Below are positions 18,167 through 27,024 of a stretch of DNA of 64,000 bases, one piece after another. The stretch comes from an uncultured Paracoccaceae bacterium (GTDB lineage: Bacteria > Pseudomonadota > Alphaproteobacteria > Rhodobacterales > Rhodobacteraceae). Location: contig CANMIX010000014.1 of assembly GCA_947497985.1 (NCBI GenBank), positions 1 to 64,000 of the forward strand. Reading direction: 5' to 3'. A model generated the notes under the pieces. It was given only the letters and a program-made list of their open reading frames with translations. It was not told the origin of the DNA and made no database searches. The position numbers were made by a program, and so were the translations under genes. Each line of letters opens with the position of its first letter. Within the stretch, counting starts at the first letter, position 1.

Positions 18167-18807
18167 AAACCGACACCGCAGACCAACATTGGAATGCGCA
18201 ATGGTCCAAGGACACAGTGGATGCAAAATGGCTGACACCTGAGGCGGACGTCATAACCTGGGCGGAAAAACTGCCCAAGGGTGCACGGCTGCTGGATCTG
18301 GGCGCCGGGGTTGGCCGTCATGCGCTGTGGCTTGCGGATCAGGGGTTTGGGGTTGTTGCCGTGGATGCCGCATCCGAAGGCCTGGCCGAGATTGACCGCG
18401 CCGGCGGCGTCACCACCCAATTGGCCCGGATGGATGATCTGCCCTTTGACGACGGGTCTTTTGATCACGTGCTCAGCTGGAATGTGATCTATCACGGTGA
18501 CGAAGACATTCTGCTGCGCACCATCGCCGAGATCCGTCGCGTGTTGAAACCGGGCGGCACGTATCTGGGCACGATGTTGTCGCACCGCCGCCTGCCGTTT
18601 GAGCGCGCCAAGGCCGAAGGCCAGGAAATCAGTCGCAACACCTGGGTGTTTGAGAGCGCGGCCTCTGACAAGAAACATCCACATTACTATTGTACGGCGG
18701 CGGAACTGTTGTCGCTGTTTTCTGGATTTGAAGTCCAGTGGCTGGAAGATCGGGAACATGAAAAGCCCGGATCCTACCACTGGCACCTGCTGATGGAGCG
18801 TCTTTGA
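18163..18807 (+). CDS. Class I SAM-dependent methyltransferase
   Basis: This 214-residue Rossmann methyltransferase has motif I LLDLGAGVGRHALWLADQG, an acidic residue ending strand 2 (VVAVDAA) and motif post-I/II MDDLPFDDGSFDHVLSWNVI. RRVLKPGGTYLGT follows. It resembles TehB/methyltransferase-11 types and its substrate is unknown. It overlaps the permease by 4 bases and is coupled to the amidohydrolase behind it, so it belongs to the same pathway. A role in modifying an imported phosphonate or a phosphonate-derived product is possible but unproven. Confidence 0.82.
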   Translation: MKTDTADQHWNAQWSKDTVDAKWLTPEADVITWAEKLPKGARLLDLGAGVGRHALWLADQGFGVVAVDAASEGLAEIDRAGGVTTQLARMDDLPFDDGSFDHVLSWNVIYHGDEDILLRTIAEIRRVLKPGGTYLGTMLSHRRLPFERAKAEGQEISRNTWVFESAASDKKHPHYYCTAAELLSLFSGFEVQWLEDREHEKPGSYHWHLLMERL

Positions 18808-18809
18808 CC

Positions 18810-20021
18810 ATGACCACAACCACTTTTACAGGCGCAAGCGTTTACCTGCCCGATCAAATCGTCGAGACCACGGTCACAATTTCCGAGGGCCAGATCGTTG
18901 AAATCGGCGGCCCGGTTCAGGGAACTGAGGTCGCAGCAGCGGGCCGCATTCTGGCCCCGGCGCTGTTGGACGTGCATGGGGACGCGTTTGAGCGGCAATT
19001 GATGCCACGTCCGGGCGTGTTTTTCCCGGTTGAGGCCGCGGTGATCGACACCGACCGCCAGTTGGCCGCAAATGGGATCGCTACCGCCTATCACGCGATC
19101 ACATTGGGATGGGAGCCGGGTCTGCGCGATGTTGCACGCGGGCGGGCACTGATGCAGTCCCTGTTGGATCTGGCCCCGCGTTTGACCGCTGAAAACCGGG
19201 TGCAGCTGCGCTGGGAGACCTTTGCGTTCGAGGCATTGGACACCATCGAATGGGCGCTGGGCACCGATCTATGCCCCTCGGTGGCGTTTAACGACCACAC
19301 CTCGATGACCATGCGGGCCTATGATGTGGCCATTCAGGATCGCGGTTTTGAACTGGGGCCGGATTTCTCAATCGCGGCACTGGATGATGCGCGGATGAAA
19401 CAGCGCACCGCCTCCAAGGCGACACGCGCGGGCCTGTCGCAAGAGGATTACCTCGCGCTGTTGGGCAAGGTTTGGGAGCGTCGCCAAGACGTGCCTGCCA
19501 TGATCGGCAAGGTTGCGGATATGGGCCGCGCCGCCGGTGCCGCAATGCTGAGCCATGATGACACCCGTGCCGAAACCCGCAGCTTTTTCCGCGAGCTGGG
19601 TGCAGGCGTATCGGAATTCCCGATGGTTCTGGAAGCGGCTGAGGCGGCGCGTGCGAACGGAGATCTGATCGTCTTTGGTGCGCCGAATGCGGCACGTGGC
19701 GGCAGCCATATCGGCTCGCTTGCGGCTGGTGACATGGTCGAGGCTGGCCTGTGTGACGCGCTGGCCTCTGATTATTTCTACCCGGCGATGTTGGCCGCAG
19801 TGGCGCGTCTGGACCAGGACCGCCGTGCCGAACGTCTGGCGATCTGGTCGCTGGTCTCCTCCGGTCCGGCCCGCGCCATGGGTCTGTCAGATCGTGGAGA
19901 GATTGCCGTCGGCAAACGCGGGGACCTGGTGCTGGTGGATTGGCCCGATGGGCACGCGCCCGCAATCGAAGGGACCTGGGTCGGCGGGCGCTGTGCCTAT
20001 CGCGGGGTGCCCCGTGGCTGA
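18810..20021 (+). CDS. PhnM-like amidohydrolase (second, divergent copy)
   Basis: A ~403-residue amidohydrolase-superfamily protein that aligns by eye with PhnM, the RPnTP diphosphatase of C-P lyase pathways. It retains metal-site motifs LDVHGDAFERQ, LSHDDT, the GAPNAARGGSH segment and ASDYFYPAMLAA. It is clearly different from the PhnM at 25806-26999 (for example HGDAFE instead of HGDMIE and a longer helical insert). ATG 18810 follows the methyltransferase stop; a TTG two codons earlier overlaps it. It may hydrolyse a triphosphate or related intermediate in a side pathway. Confidence 0.78.
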   Translation: MTTTTFTGASVYLPDQIVETTVTISEGQIVEIGGPVQGTEVAAAGRILAPALLDVHGDAFERQLMPRPGVFFPVEAAVIDTDRQLAANGIATAYHAITLGWEPGLRDVARGRALMQSLLDLAPRLTAENRVQLRWETFAFEALDTIEWALGTDLCPSVAFNDHTSMTMRAYDVAIQDRGFELGPDFSIAALDDARMKQRTASKATRAGLSQEDYLALLGKVWERRQDVPAMIGKVADMGRAAGAAMLSHDDTRAETRSFFRELGAGVSEFPMVLEAAEAARANGDLIVFGAPNAARGGSHIGSLAAGDMVEAGLCDALASDYFYPAMLAAVARLDQDRRAERLAIWSLVSSGPARAMGLSDRGEIAVGKRGDLVLVDWPDGHAPAIEGTWVGGRCAYRGVPRG

Positions 20022-20051
20022 TTTCAACCAAACACCCCGAGGGACCACATT

Positions 20052-20867
20052 ATGACCCCGCTCAAAATCGGTGCCTGCCTGCGGGCCTGTGAAATTGGTG
20101 ACCATCGCGACTGGCTGTTTGACGCTGGTCGCGACATCGAATTGCAGGACTTCATGACCTTTGCCGCCCTGACCGATGAACGCAAAGACCGGATTGCCGC
20201 CGCCAAAGAGGCCCTGCGGGGTCATCAGGGGCGCATCGGTATTCATGGCCCTTACGAGGGGTTGGATATCGACAACAAAGACGCCGAACTGCGCCCGCTT
20301 ATCACCAAGCGGATGCTTTTGGCGTTGGAGGCTGCCGCCGCCATTGGCGCGCGGCAGATGGCGCTGCATTCGCCTTATCGCAAGTGGTATCAGAACAACA
20401 TTCTGGCGCAGCCCGGCTACGTCGAAAACAAACTGGGCCGCATTCACCAGGTGCTCGGCCCCGTGGTCAAACAGGCCGAGGTCGAGGGCATCACCTTGGT
20501 GATTGAAAACATCGAGGACGTGGACCCCGCAACCCGTCGTCGTATGGTCGAAAGCTTTGCCTCCTCGGCAATTGCCCTGTCGATTGACACGGGCCACGCC
20601 CATCTGGCACGGCGCATGTCGGACGCACCGCCAGTGGATTACTTTGTACGCGATGCGGGCGCGCAGCTGCGCCATGTGCATTTGCAGGATCTGGATGGTC
20701 ACGCGGATCGCCATTGGGCACCCGGCGAAGGGGAAATCCACTGGGTCGAGGTCTTCCGCGCCTTGGCAGACTGCCCCAGCGCGCCGCATCTGGTGCTGGA
20801 ACTGCGCCGCAAAAGCGATATCCCCCAAGGGTTTGCCTATTTGCGGGATCTGGGGTTGGCCTGCTGA
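20052..20867 (+). CDS. Xylose-isomerase-like TIM barrel (sugar phosphate isomerase/epimerase)
   Basis: The 271-residue AP-endonuclease-2/xylose-isomerase-type barrel has metal-binding motifs at strand ends: IGIHGPYEG, ALHSPYRKW, LVIENIEDVD, LSIDTGHAHLA and HVHLQDLDGHADRHWAPGEG. All expected acidic and His ligands appear present, so it is probably active. It is the last gene of the plus-strand cassette and ends exactly one base before the convergent acetyltransferase gene. The substrate may be a sugar phosphate released from phosphonate ribosides; this is inference from context. Confidence 0.8.
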   Translation: MTPLKIGACLRACEIGDHRDWLFDAGRDIELQDFMTFAALTDERKDRIAAAKEALRGHQGRIGIHGPYEGLDIDNKDAELRPLITKRMLLALEAAAAIGARQMALHSPYRKWYQNNILAQPGYVENKLGRIHQVLGPVVKQAEVEGITLVIENIEDVDPATRRRMVESFASSAIALSIDTGHAHLARRMSDAPPVDYFVRDAGAQLRHVHLQDLDGHADRHWAPGEGEIHWVEVFRALADCPSAPHLVLELRRKSDIPQGFAYLRDLGLAC

Positions 20868-21494
20868 TCAGCGGTATTTCTCGATAAAGGCATCAATATC
20901 AAGGGCGCGGATGTCTGGCAGCGCGGCCTTGTATTTTTCACGGCTCCACTCCCAAACCGCGATCTGCAACAAGGCCTCGGTTTGGGACGGGGTGAACCGA
21001 CGCTTGATCTCGCGCGCGGGCACGCCGCCCACAACCGTATAGGGTGCCACATCACGGGTGACCACGGCCCCGGCGCCGATCACCGCGCCGGTGCCAATGG
21101 TCACACCCGCCGTCACCGTCACCCCATGGCCGATCCAGACGTCATGGCCAATGGTGACCCAGTTTTCCTTGCGCCATTCAAAGAACGCGTGGTCATCCTC
21201 TCCCAACCCATAGGCTTCGGCGCGGTAGACCGAGTGATGCTGCAGCGCGCGCCAGGTTGGGTGGTTGCCGGGATTGATGCGGGTTGCATTTGCGATCGAG
21301 CAGAACTTGCCGATCGTGGTCCAGACCACATGGCAGTTCTGGGTGATATAGGAATAATCCCCCATCTGGGAGGACTTCATCATCGTCCCTTTGCCCACCT
21401 CGGTCCAACTGCCAAGGGTGCAGTCGGTGACGCTCGCCTCTGGATGAATGGTAGGGTCTTCGCTGAGGAGGGATTTGGAACCGGCTCCGCTCAT
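20868..21494 (-). CDS. Hexapeptide-repeat acetyltransferase of phosphonate operons
   Basis: A 208-residue left-handed beta-helix transferase of the chloramphenicol/DapH-like class. Hexapeptide repeats surround [20 protein letters not shown] and [20 protein letters not shown], with the catalytic His region [15 protein letters not shown]. It fits the family of hexapeptide transferases habitually found in phn operons, thought to N-acetylate aminoalkylphosphonates or intermediates. Its start overlaps the kinase stop by 4 bases and it is the last gene of the phnC-led unit. Confidence 0.85.
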   Translation of the reverse strand: MSGAGSKSLLSEDPTIHPEASVTDCTLGSWTEVGKGTMMKSSQMGDYSYITQNCHVVWTTIGKFCSIANATRINPGNHPTWRALQHHSVYRAEAYGLGEDDHAFFEWRKENWVTIGHDVWIGHGVTVTAGVTIGTGAVIGAGAVVTRDVAPYTVVGGVPAREIKRRFTPSQTEALLQIAVWEWSREKYKAALPDIRALDIDAFIEKYR

Positions 21495-22021
21495 CTGAAC
21501 GTCTCCACAAAGGTGTTAAAGGGCGCGGCGCGGGTAAAGCGTTTCTTGGGCCGCGTGGACTGGTTATAAAAGGTGGCGGCCTTGACCTGCCCCGACTGCC
21601 AGTTGGTCAGGATGAACCACAGGAAACCGGGCAGCATATCGAGCCGTTCGGGACATTCGGCGGCCATATCGGAACGCACCTCGCCCCGGCCAAGGATATT
21701 GCGACGGATCACCCGGATCAGCCGCAGCCACAGCGGCGTGTCGAGCCAAATCACCAGATCTGAGCGTGCTTCGCGAATATCGTAAGTTCGCGAATTGGAG
21801 CCTTCAAAAACCCACGTATCCTCGGCCACGATCCGATTGATCCGCGCCAGCTGATCCGCCTTGTCCCGTTCGACCCAACCGGGCAGCCAGAACACATCGC
21901 GGTCCGTATGGTAGACCGGCAGATCCAGCGCCGCCCCTAGTTTCTTGGCGGCCGTTGATTTTCCGGACCCCGGCCCGCCAATGATCATGATCCGTTTCGG
22001 CGTTTCTTGTGTTTGCGTCAT
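21491..22021 (-). CDS. Small P-loop kinase (FlaR/adenylate-kinase-like)
   Basis: The 176-residue P-loop NTPase has Walker [18 protein letters not shown] followed by [17 protein letters not shown] lid-like part includes [15 protein letters not shown]. The pattern is of the 'DNA topology modulation/FlaR' or AAA_17/18 kinase type, not of PhnN as I know it. It sits inside the phn unit (4-base overlaps on both sides). No PhnN (ribose bisphosphate kinase that makes PRPP) is visible in the locus, so this enzyme may fill that role; this remains a hypothesis. Confidence 0.72.
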   Translation of the reverse strand: MTQTQETPKRIMIIGGPGSGKSTAAKKLGAALDLPVYHTDRDVFWLPGWVERDKADQLARINRIVAEDTWVFEGSNSRTYDIREARSDLVIWLDTPLWLRLIRVIRRNILGRGEVRSDMAAECPERLDMLPGFLWFILTNWQSGQVKAATFYNQSTRPKKRFTRAAPFNTFVETFR

Positions 22022-22875
22022 TTGGCTCCGTCCCAGGTTCCAATGATCCGGGCGCGGATCAGGCCTGAGAGATAATCAATGAGGTACACCATCGCAATAA
22101 TCAGAAAGATGATCGACCAGGCCTCGTCCCATTTATAGGCCGCGATACGATCCGACAGCAAAAACCCAATGCCACCTGCCCCGACGATACCCAAAATGGT
22201 GCCAGACCGCACGTTGGATTCAAAGTTGTAAAGCAGGATCGACAGCATCACCGGATTCACTTGTGGCGCGATGGCAAAACGGATCTGTTGCAGGCGGGAT
22301 CCGCCGGAGGCTTTGACCCCTTCGACAGGTTTATTGGATGTGTTTTCAATCGCTTCCGAGAACAGCTTGGCAAAGGTTCCAACCTCGGACACCGCAATCG
22401 CGAGGATGCCCGCCAATGGTCCCAGACCAAAGGCCCGGATAAAAATCAGCGCCAGGATCAGGGTTTCAAAGGCGCGGATCACATCATAGCCCCGCCGCAC
22501 GCCGAGACGAAAGAAGTTCAAGCGGTTGATATTCTTGGCCCCCAGAAACGACAGGGGAAAGGCAATGATTGCGCCCAGCAACGTGCCCATAAAAGCAATC
22601 GACAGGGTTTCGCCCAGACCTTTGAGGATCTCGGAAAACTCCTCCCAAGTTTGCCAGACATGAGGCGGGAACATAAAGGCCAAGACATTGCCGAGCCGTC
22701 CCAATCCATTCCAGATGCGCGCGGGGCTAAAATCAAACGCCCACAGGCAGTACCCCATGAGGGCCGCGATCCCGCCCAAGACCGCATAGCGGCGCAAGCG
22801 CTGTGGCAAGGGTTCGGAAAACGCTCCGGGCACGGCCGCGCGGGCCGCGTCGATATCTGCTTGTGTCAAGCTCAT
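22018..22875 (-). CDS. phnE: Phosphonate ABC transporter permease PhnE (E2)
   Basis: The 285-residue inner-membrane permease shows the PhnE transport motif SGTILGIVGAGGIGFLLSDR. Other PhnE-like stretches are TLSIAFMGTLLGAIIAFPLS and GPLAGILAIAVSEVGTF. The N-terminal ~35 residues are cytoplasmic. It overlaps phnE1 upstream by 4 bases; the two probably form a heterodimeric channel served by PhnC and PhnD of the same unit. Confidence 0.9.
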   Translation of the reverse strand: MSLTQADIDAARAAVPGAFSEPLPQRLRRYAVLGGIAALMGYCLWAFDFSPARIWNGLGRLGNVLAFMFPPHVWQTWEEFSEILKGLGETLSIAFMGTLLGAIIAFPLSFLGAKNINRLNFFRLGVRRGYDVIRAFETLILALIFIRAFGLGPLAGILAIAVSEVGTFAKLFSEAIENTSNKPVEGVKASGGSRLQQIRFAIAPQVNPVMLSILLYNFESNVRSGTILGIVGAGGIGFLLSDRIAAYKWDEAWSIIFLIIAMVYLIDYLSGLIRARIIGTWDGAK

Positions 22876-23819
22876 GGTCTGTCCTCCAGGCCGATGACTT
22901 TGTGGCGGATTTTCTCGGACCCAAAGTCAATCACGATGACGGTCACAAGGATGATCAGGAACAGGGCTGACAGGTCGGTGTATTCCTGAAAGCTCATGGC
23001 GGTGCGGAACTCTTGTCCCAGCCCGCCCGCGCCCACATAGCCGATGATGGACGACGAGCGGACGTTGATTTCAAAACGCAGCAAAGTGTAGCTGATGATA
23101 TTGGGCAGCACCTGTGGCACAGCACCATAGCGGATTTGGTCAAACCATGTGCCGCCGGCCGCCTTAACCCCTTCGAGGGGGCGCATGTCGATGTTTTCAT
23201 TCACCTCGGAATAGAGCTTGCCCAGGGCACCGCAGGAATGCAGCGAAATCGCCAGCACCCCAGCCATCGGCCCGACTGAGAAACAGAAGACAAAAATCAG
23301 CGCCCAGACCAGATCAGGCACGGTACGCGCGATCTCCAGATAGCGGCGGGTGATCCACAGAACGGCGCGATTGGGGGCCAGATTGCGCGCGGCCGGAAAG
23401 GACAACAAAAAGCCGCCGATCACTCCAAATACAGTCGCCATAAAGGCAATCAGAATGGTTTCCAGCAACAGGCGCAGCCAGGCCTTCCAGCGCCAGAACC
23501 ATTCGGCAAAATCTGCACCCAATGTGTCCCACCGCAAGGTCGGCAAGGTCTGTGACAGGTAATCGCCAAGCCGTGGCAGACCGGCCGGGATGATCCAGCG
23601 CCAATCGCGCGATCCATCCGGCAAGGTCACCTGGGTGATCTTGAAGAAATCTCCGATCCAGGCGGCAAAGCCAAAGACAAGGGCAAAGATCACCGTGCCA
23701 ATCAACCAGCCCCGACGGGCGGCGCGGCGTTTGGCGGCAAAGTCGCGTTCAAACTGGCTGAGAGGTGCCGCACCGTCCTGGGGCGCAGCTGTCAGCGAAG
23801 GGTCAGCGGTTAGGGTCAT
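22872..23819 (-). CDS. phnE: Phosphonate ABC transporter permease PhnE (E1)
   Basis: A 315-residue permease with an N-terminal hydrophobic helix (GWLIGTVIFALVFGFAAWIG), a periplasmic part containing the SRDWRWIIPAGLP stretch and the PhnE motif SSSIIGYVGAGGLGQEFRTA. It is longer than E2, as usual for the first of two tandem phnE genes. It follows phnD after an 80-base gap containing a hairpin (23854-23880) that probably lowers its expression relative to the binding protein. Confidence 0.9.
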   Translation of the reverse strand: MTLTADPSLTAAPQDGAAPLSQFERDFAAKRRAARRGWLIGTVIFALVFGFAAWIGDFFKITQVTLPDGSRDWRWIIPAGLPRLGDYLSQTLPTLRWDTLGADFAEWFWRWKAWLRLLLETILIAFMATVFGVIGGFLLSFPAARNLAPNRAVLWITRRYLEIARTVPDLVWALIFVFCFSVGPMAGVLAISLHSCGALGKLYSEVNENIDMRPLEGVKAAGGTWFDQIRYGAVPQVLPNIISYTLLRFEINVRSSSIIGYVGAGGLGQEFRTAMSFQEYTDLSALFLIILVTVIVIDFGSEKIRHKVIGLEDRP

Positions 23820-23853
23820 CGAAACCTCGGTCAGAGAGTACAGATCCGCAAGG

Positions 23854-23880
23854 AAAAGGGCGCGACTGGCGCGCCCTTTT
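23854..23880 (-). terminator. Hairpin between phnD and phnE1
   Basis: AAAAGGGCGCG / CGCGCCCTTTT form a stable 11-pair stem with a short loop in the gap between phnD and phnE1. On the minus strand it ends in a T run. Such partial terminators after a binding-protein gene are common and let PhnD be made in excess over the permeases. Confidence 0.7.
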
Positions 23881-23898
23881 GAGGGTCAAGTGGGGGAT

Positions 23899-24819
23899 TT
23901 AGGAGCCTGCGCGGCGTTGTTTCTTGATCCAGGCGCGCATGTCGACGATCCACTGGTAACGCTCTGCGTCAACGCGCTGGAAGCCAACTTTTGGATTGCT
24001 GTCTTCGGGATCAAACGAGGAGTACAGCTTGAAGCCTTCCTCGTCTGCAGTGACGAATTTCTCAAGAGCAACAGTGACGTCTTCGATCATCGCCTCTGGC
24101 AGGTTCTTGCGGAAAGTCCAAGGACCGGTGGTGATTTCAGGGCTCTGCCAGATTTTGCAGATTTGACCGGGCTCGATCATGCCCTTGGTTTCCATGCGCT
24201 GGTAGATGCCGTTGACATCATTGTTCTGGTAGGTCGCAGCTGTGTCAAAGGTGCCGTTATAGACGCCCTGAACATCCGCCTCGTGGCTGCCGCCAAAGGT
24301 CACGGTGCCAAAGAACTCTTCGGGGATGATGTTCTCTTTGTTGACCATGTTCCAGTAAGGAACCGCATAGCCGGATGTGGAGTCGGGGTCGGCAAATGCG
24401 TGCACTTTGCCTTCGGCGTCGGCCAGCGATTTGATGCCGCTGTCACAACGGGTGACAACGATGGAATAATACCCGGTGGTGCCGTCTTTTTTGACGTCGG
24501 TCAGGGTTGGAACAACGCCGCCGTTGGTCGCGGTGTAAGCGGCCGCGTAAGAGGAAGAGCCCAGACGTGCGATTTCGATCTGATCGGCGGCCAGCGCCTG
24601 GATCACACCGTCGTAGTTGCCGGCAGTGAAGATCTCGACCTCAATACCCAGCTCGGCCTCAAGGTATGTTTCCAGCGGCGTGTAACGCGCGATACGGTCT
24701 TTTTCATTCTCACCCGACAGAACGCCGAATTTCAGTACCTGGTAGTCGTCTTTCCAGCCCTCGGCCAGTGCCGGCGCTGCTACAAATGCCGCAAGAACGG
24801 CTGTGGTGATGAAACGCAT
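23899..24819 (-). CDS. phnD: Phosphonate ABC transporter substrate-binding protein PhnD
   Basis: The 306-residue periplasmic protein has a clear signal peptide MRFITTAVLAAFVAAPALA. Ligand-site segments typical of PhnD include FTAGNYDGVIQALAADQIEI, ARLGSSSYAAAY and FADPDSTSGYAVPYW. It is markedly different from the PhnD-like protein at 15648-16517, which suggests different ligands. It lies second in the phnC-D-E1-E2 unit. Confidence 0.93.
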   Translation of the reverse strand: MRFITTAVLAAFVAAPALAEGWKDDYQVLKFGVLSGENEKDRIARYTPLETYLEAELGIEVEIFTAGNYDGVIQALAADQIEIARLGSSSYAAAYTATNGGVVPTLTDVKKDGTTGYYSIVVTRCDSGIKSLADAEGKVHAFADPDSTSGYAVPYWNMVNKENIIPEEFFGTVTFGGSHEADVQGVYNGTFDTAATYQNNDVNGIYQRMETKGMIEPGQICKIWQSPEITTGPWTFRKNLPEAMIEDVTVALEKFVTADEEGFKLYSSFDPEDSNPKVGFQRVDAERYQWIVDMRAWIKKQRRAGS

Positions 24820-24855
24820 GTGGAACTCTCCCTGATCGCGTTTGGTCGTTAAAGA

Positions 24856-25659
24856 TCACGCAGGCACGCTGCTGCGCACCGAAGTTGACGTGACCGCCTC
24901 GTTAAAATCGCGCAGCCCATCCAGCCCGTAGATGTCGCGCACCACGTCATCGGTCAGCTGGGCTGCGGTTCCGTCAAAGAACACCCGCCCCTGACGCATG
25001 GCGATAATCCGGTCGCAATAGGCGCGCGCGGTGTCCAATGTGTGCAGGTTGACCAAAACGGTGATGCCGTCTTCGCGGTTGATGTCGCGCAGCCCGTCCA
25101 TCACCGATGTGGCATTGGCCGGATCCAGCGAGGCGATGGGTTCATCCGCCAGCATAATGCGCGGGTTCTGCACCAGCGCCTTGGCAATGGCGACGCGTTG
25201 TTGTTGACCGCCGGACAAGGTGCCTGCCCGTTGCAACGCCTGTGGCACCAGATCCAAACGGTCCAACGCCCGGATCGCCATGGCGCGCTCCGCGTCGGTG
25301 AAATTCATGGTCATCGACGAGATAAACCCATGTTCCGCCAGACGCCCGATCAGAACATTGGTCAGCACATCCAGACGGTCCACCAGATTGAACTGTTGAA
25401 AGATCATCGCGCAGTCGCGCCGCCATTGGCGCAGGGCCTTCCCTTTGAGGGTCGAGACCTCGACCTCGCCAAAGGTGATCGAGCCTGCGGTGGGATCTAT
25501 CAACCGGTTCAGCATACGCAGCATGGTCGATTTGCCCGCGCCCGAGCGGCCGATGACCCCCACGAACTGTCCGGGTTCAATCGACAGGGAAACATTGTCG
25601 ACCGCAAAAGTCTCACCAAATTGGCGGGAGACATTTGTCAGTGTCAGTGCTGAGGTCAT
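24856..25659 (-). CDS. phnC: Phosphonate ABC transporter ATPase PhnC
   Basis: The ABC ATPase shows Walker [10 protein letters not shown], signature LSGGQQQRV, Walker [13 protein letters not shown] and NLHTLDTAR at the H-loop. I choose ATG 25659 because CAGGAG lies 8 bases upstream and because further upstream the palindrome 25676-25693 would otherwise be coding. It heads the unit phnC-D-E1-E2-kinase-acetyltransferase. Confidence 0.92.
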   Translation of the reverse strand: MTSALTLTNVSRQFGETFAVDNVSLSIEPGQFVGVIGRSGAGKSTMLRMLNRLIDPTAGSITFGEVEVSTLKGKALRQWRRDCAMIFQQFNLVDRLDVLTNVLIGRLAEHGFISSMTMNFTDAERAMAIRALDRLDLVPQALQRAGTLSGGQQQRVAIAKALVQNPRIMLADEPIASLDPANATSVMDGLRDINREDGITVLVNLHTLDTARAYCDRIIAMRQGRVFFDGTAAQLTDDVVRDIYGLDGLRDFNEAVTSTSVRSSVPA

Positions 25660-25675
25660 CGGTCGGCTCCTGGTC

Positions 25676-25693
25676 AATTCATCCGAATGTTTG
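25676..25693 (-). promoter_or_regulatory. Operator candidate C upstream of phnC
   Basis: The plus strand reads AATTCATCCGAATGTTTG, matching the first ten bases of sites A and B at nine positions, with a weaker right half. It ends 16 bases from the phnC start codon, in the 146-base gap behind phnM. It is probably the third PhnF-type operator in the locus and implies that phnC begins a separate transcript. Confidence 0.5.
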
Positions 25694-25805
25694 ACCAAGA
25701 CCTACCCGGCTTGCGTGAACCCTTGCCGACAGGGCCGTGACGTTCCGGCGATGGTTTTGCGACAAGGCCGTGACAAGGGTCCATCCTGACACGGCCTGTG
25801 TCCGA

Positions 25806-26999
25806 TCAGGCGGCGGCGATGGCCGCTTGTTTCAAGGATTTGAGCTGCCCCGTGGTATGGATCAGCTCACCGCAGCGCAATGTGGCCAGCACCCGCGCGT
25901 GGGGGTCGCGGTCCACCAACACCAGATCGGCCCGCAGACCAGTGGCAATGCGTCCACGATCCATCAGACCCAACGCCTGTGCAGGGTTGGCGCTGACCAA
26001 TGCGGTGGCGCCTGCCAAACCGTTGGGATCCCCCTCGGCCAGCGCCACAACGGCTGCCAGCATCGCCGCCGGGTGATAATCCGCGGCCAGAATATGCAAC
26101 AACCCTTTGGCATGGGCTTCGCGCGCGGACAGGTTGCCCGAATAGCTTTGACCACGCATCGCGTTTGGCGCCCCCATGGCGTTCAACAGGCCCCGTTGGG
26201 CTGCAACTTCGGCGGCCTCAAACGTCACTGGAAATTCGCTGATCACCGCGCCGATTTCGGCCATCAAATGCGCTTTTTCGGCACTGTCATCATCATGGCT
26301 GGCCAGTGCGACACCGTTTTTACGGCATAGGTCGGACACGGCGCGCAGGTTGGACAGTATCACGTCCTGTGGACGGCTGCCCTGGGCGATGCGTGTGGTG
26401 ACACTCTGGCGGGCTTCCACTTCCGAGAGGCCTTCGACCTCGGCGATTTTGCGGATATAGCGTTCCACATCACGGTATTGCCCTTGACCAGGCGTGTGAT
26501 CCATGACCGAGACCAGATCAACCAGTTGTTCGCTGATCAGATCCTCCAACACGCCCACCGCATTGTCGAACGTGATGTCAAAGCGGGCGTGAATGCGGTG
26601 ATCGACGCTGCAGCTTTTGCGCAATGCGTGCAGTTTGCGGATGGTCTGGCTGGTGTGTTCAAACGAGCGGCGTTCGCCCAATTTGGCCCCGCGCGAGAAA
26701 CTGACCGCAGCGTAGGCCGTGGTGACACCGGCAGCAGCCAAACGAGCATCCAGATGCGGCAGCGCCACCTCCATCGGGAAGTCCACAGCGGGGCGCGGTT
26801 CCAGCTCCACCTCGATCATATCGCCGTGCATGTCGATAAAGCCGGGCATCAAAAGCGCACCCTGACAGTCGATCCCCTGCCCGGATCCCGCCATTGACCC
26901 GTCGTCGCAGATCTCGGCAATCAGCCCGTTTTCGACCCGCAGCGCGCCGTGTTCAACCACCCGTTCGGGCAACACCAGAGTGACATTAGACAACCACAT
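25806..26999 (-). CDS. phnM: Alpha-D-ribose 1-methylphosphonate 5-triphosphate diphosphatase PhnM
   Basis: This 397-residue amidohydrolase of the C-P lyase pathway removes diphosphate from the ribosyl-phosphonate triphosphate. Motifs are PGFIDMHGDMIEVELEPRP, ALASHDDDSAEKAH, the GAPNAMRGQSYSGN segment and LAADYHPAAMLAAV. Length and order match characterised PhnM. It follows phnL by 25 bases and is the last gene of the phnFGHIJKLM unit. Confidence 0.93.
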   Translation of the reverse strand: MWLSNVTLVLPERVVEHGALRVENGLIAEICDDGSMAGSGQGIDCQGALLMPGFIDMHGDMIEVELEPRPAVDFPMEVALPHLDARLAAAGVTTAYAAVSFSRGAKLGERRSFEHTSQTIRKLHALRKSCSVDHRIHARFDITFDNAVGVLEDLISEQLVDLVSVMDHTPGQGQYRDVERYIRKIAEVEGLSEVEARQSVTTRIAQGSRPQDVILSNLRAVSDLCRKNGVALASHDDDSAEKAHLMAEIGAVISEFPVTFEAAEVAAQRGLLNAMGAPNAMRGQSYSGNLSAREAHAKGLLHILAADYHPAAMLAAVVALAEGDPNGLAGATALVSANPAQALGLMDRGRIATGLRADLVLVDRDPHARVLATLRCGELIHTTGQLKSLKQAAIAAA

Positions 27000-27024
27000 C
27001 GTGGGCTTCCTTCTTCTGTTGGGT

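Noticed and set aside
23590-24852. Plus-strand open frame of 420 residues
   Set aside because: Antisense to phnD and phnE1, which are unmistakable; the frame has no family features.
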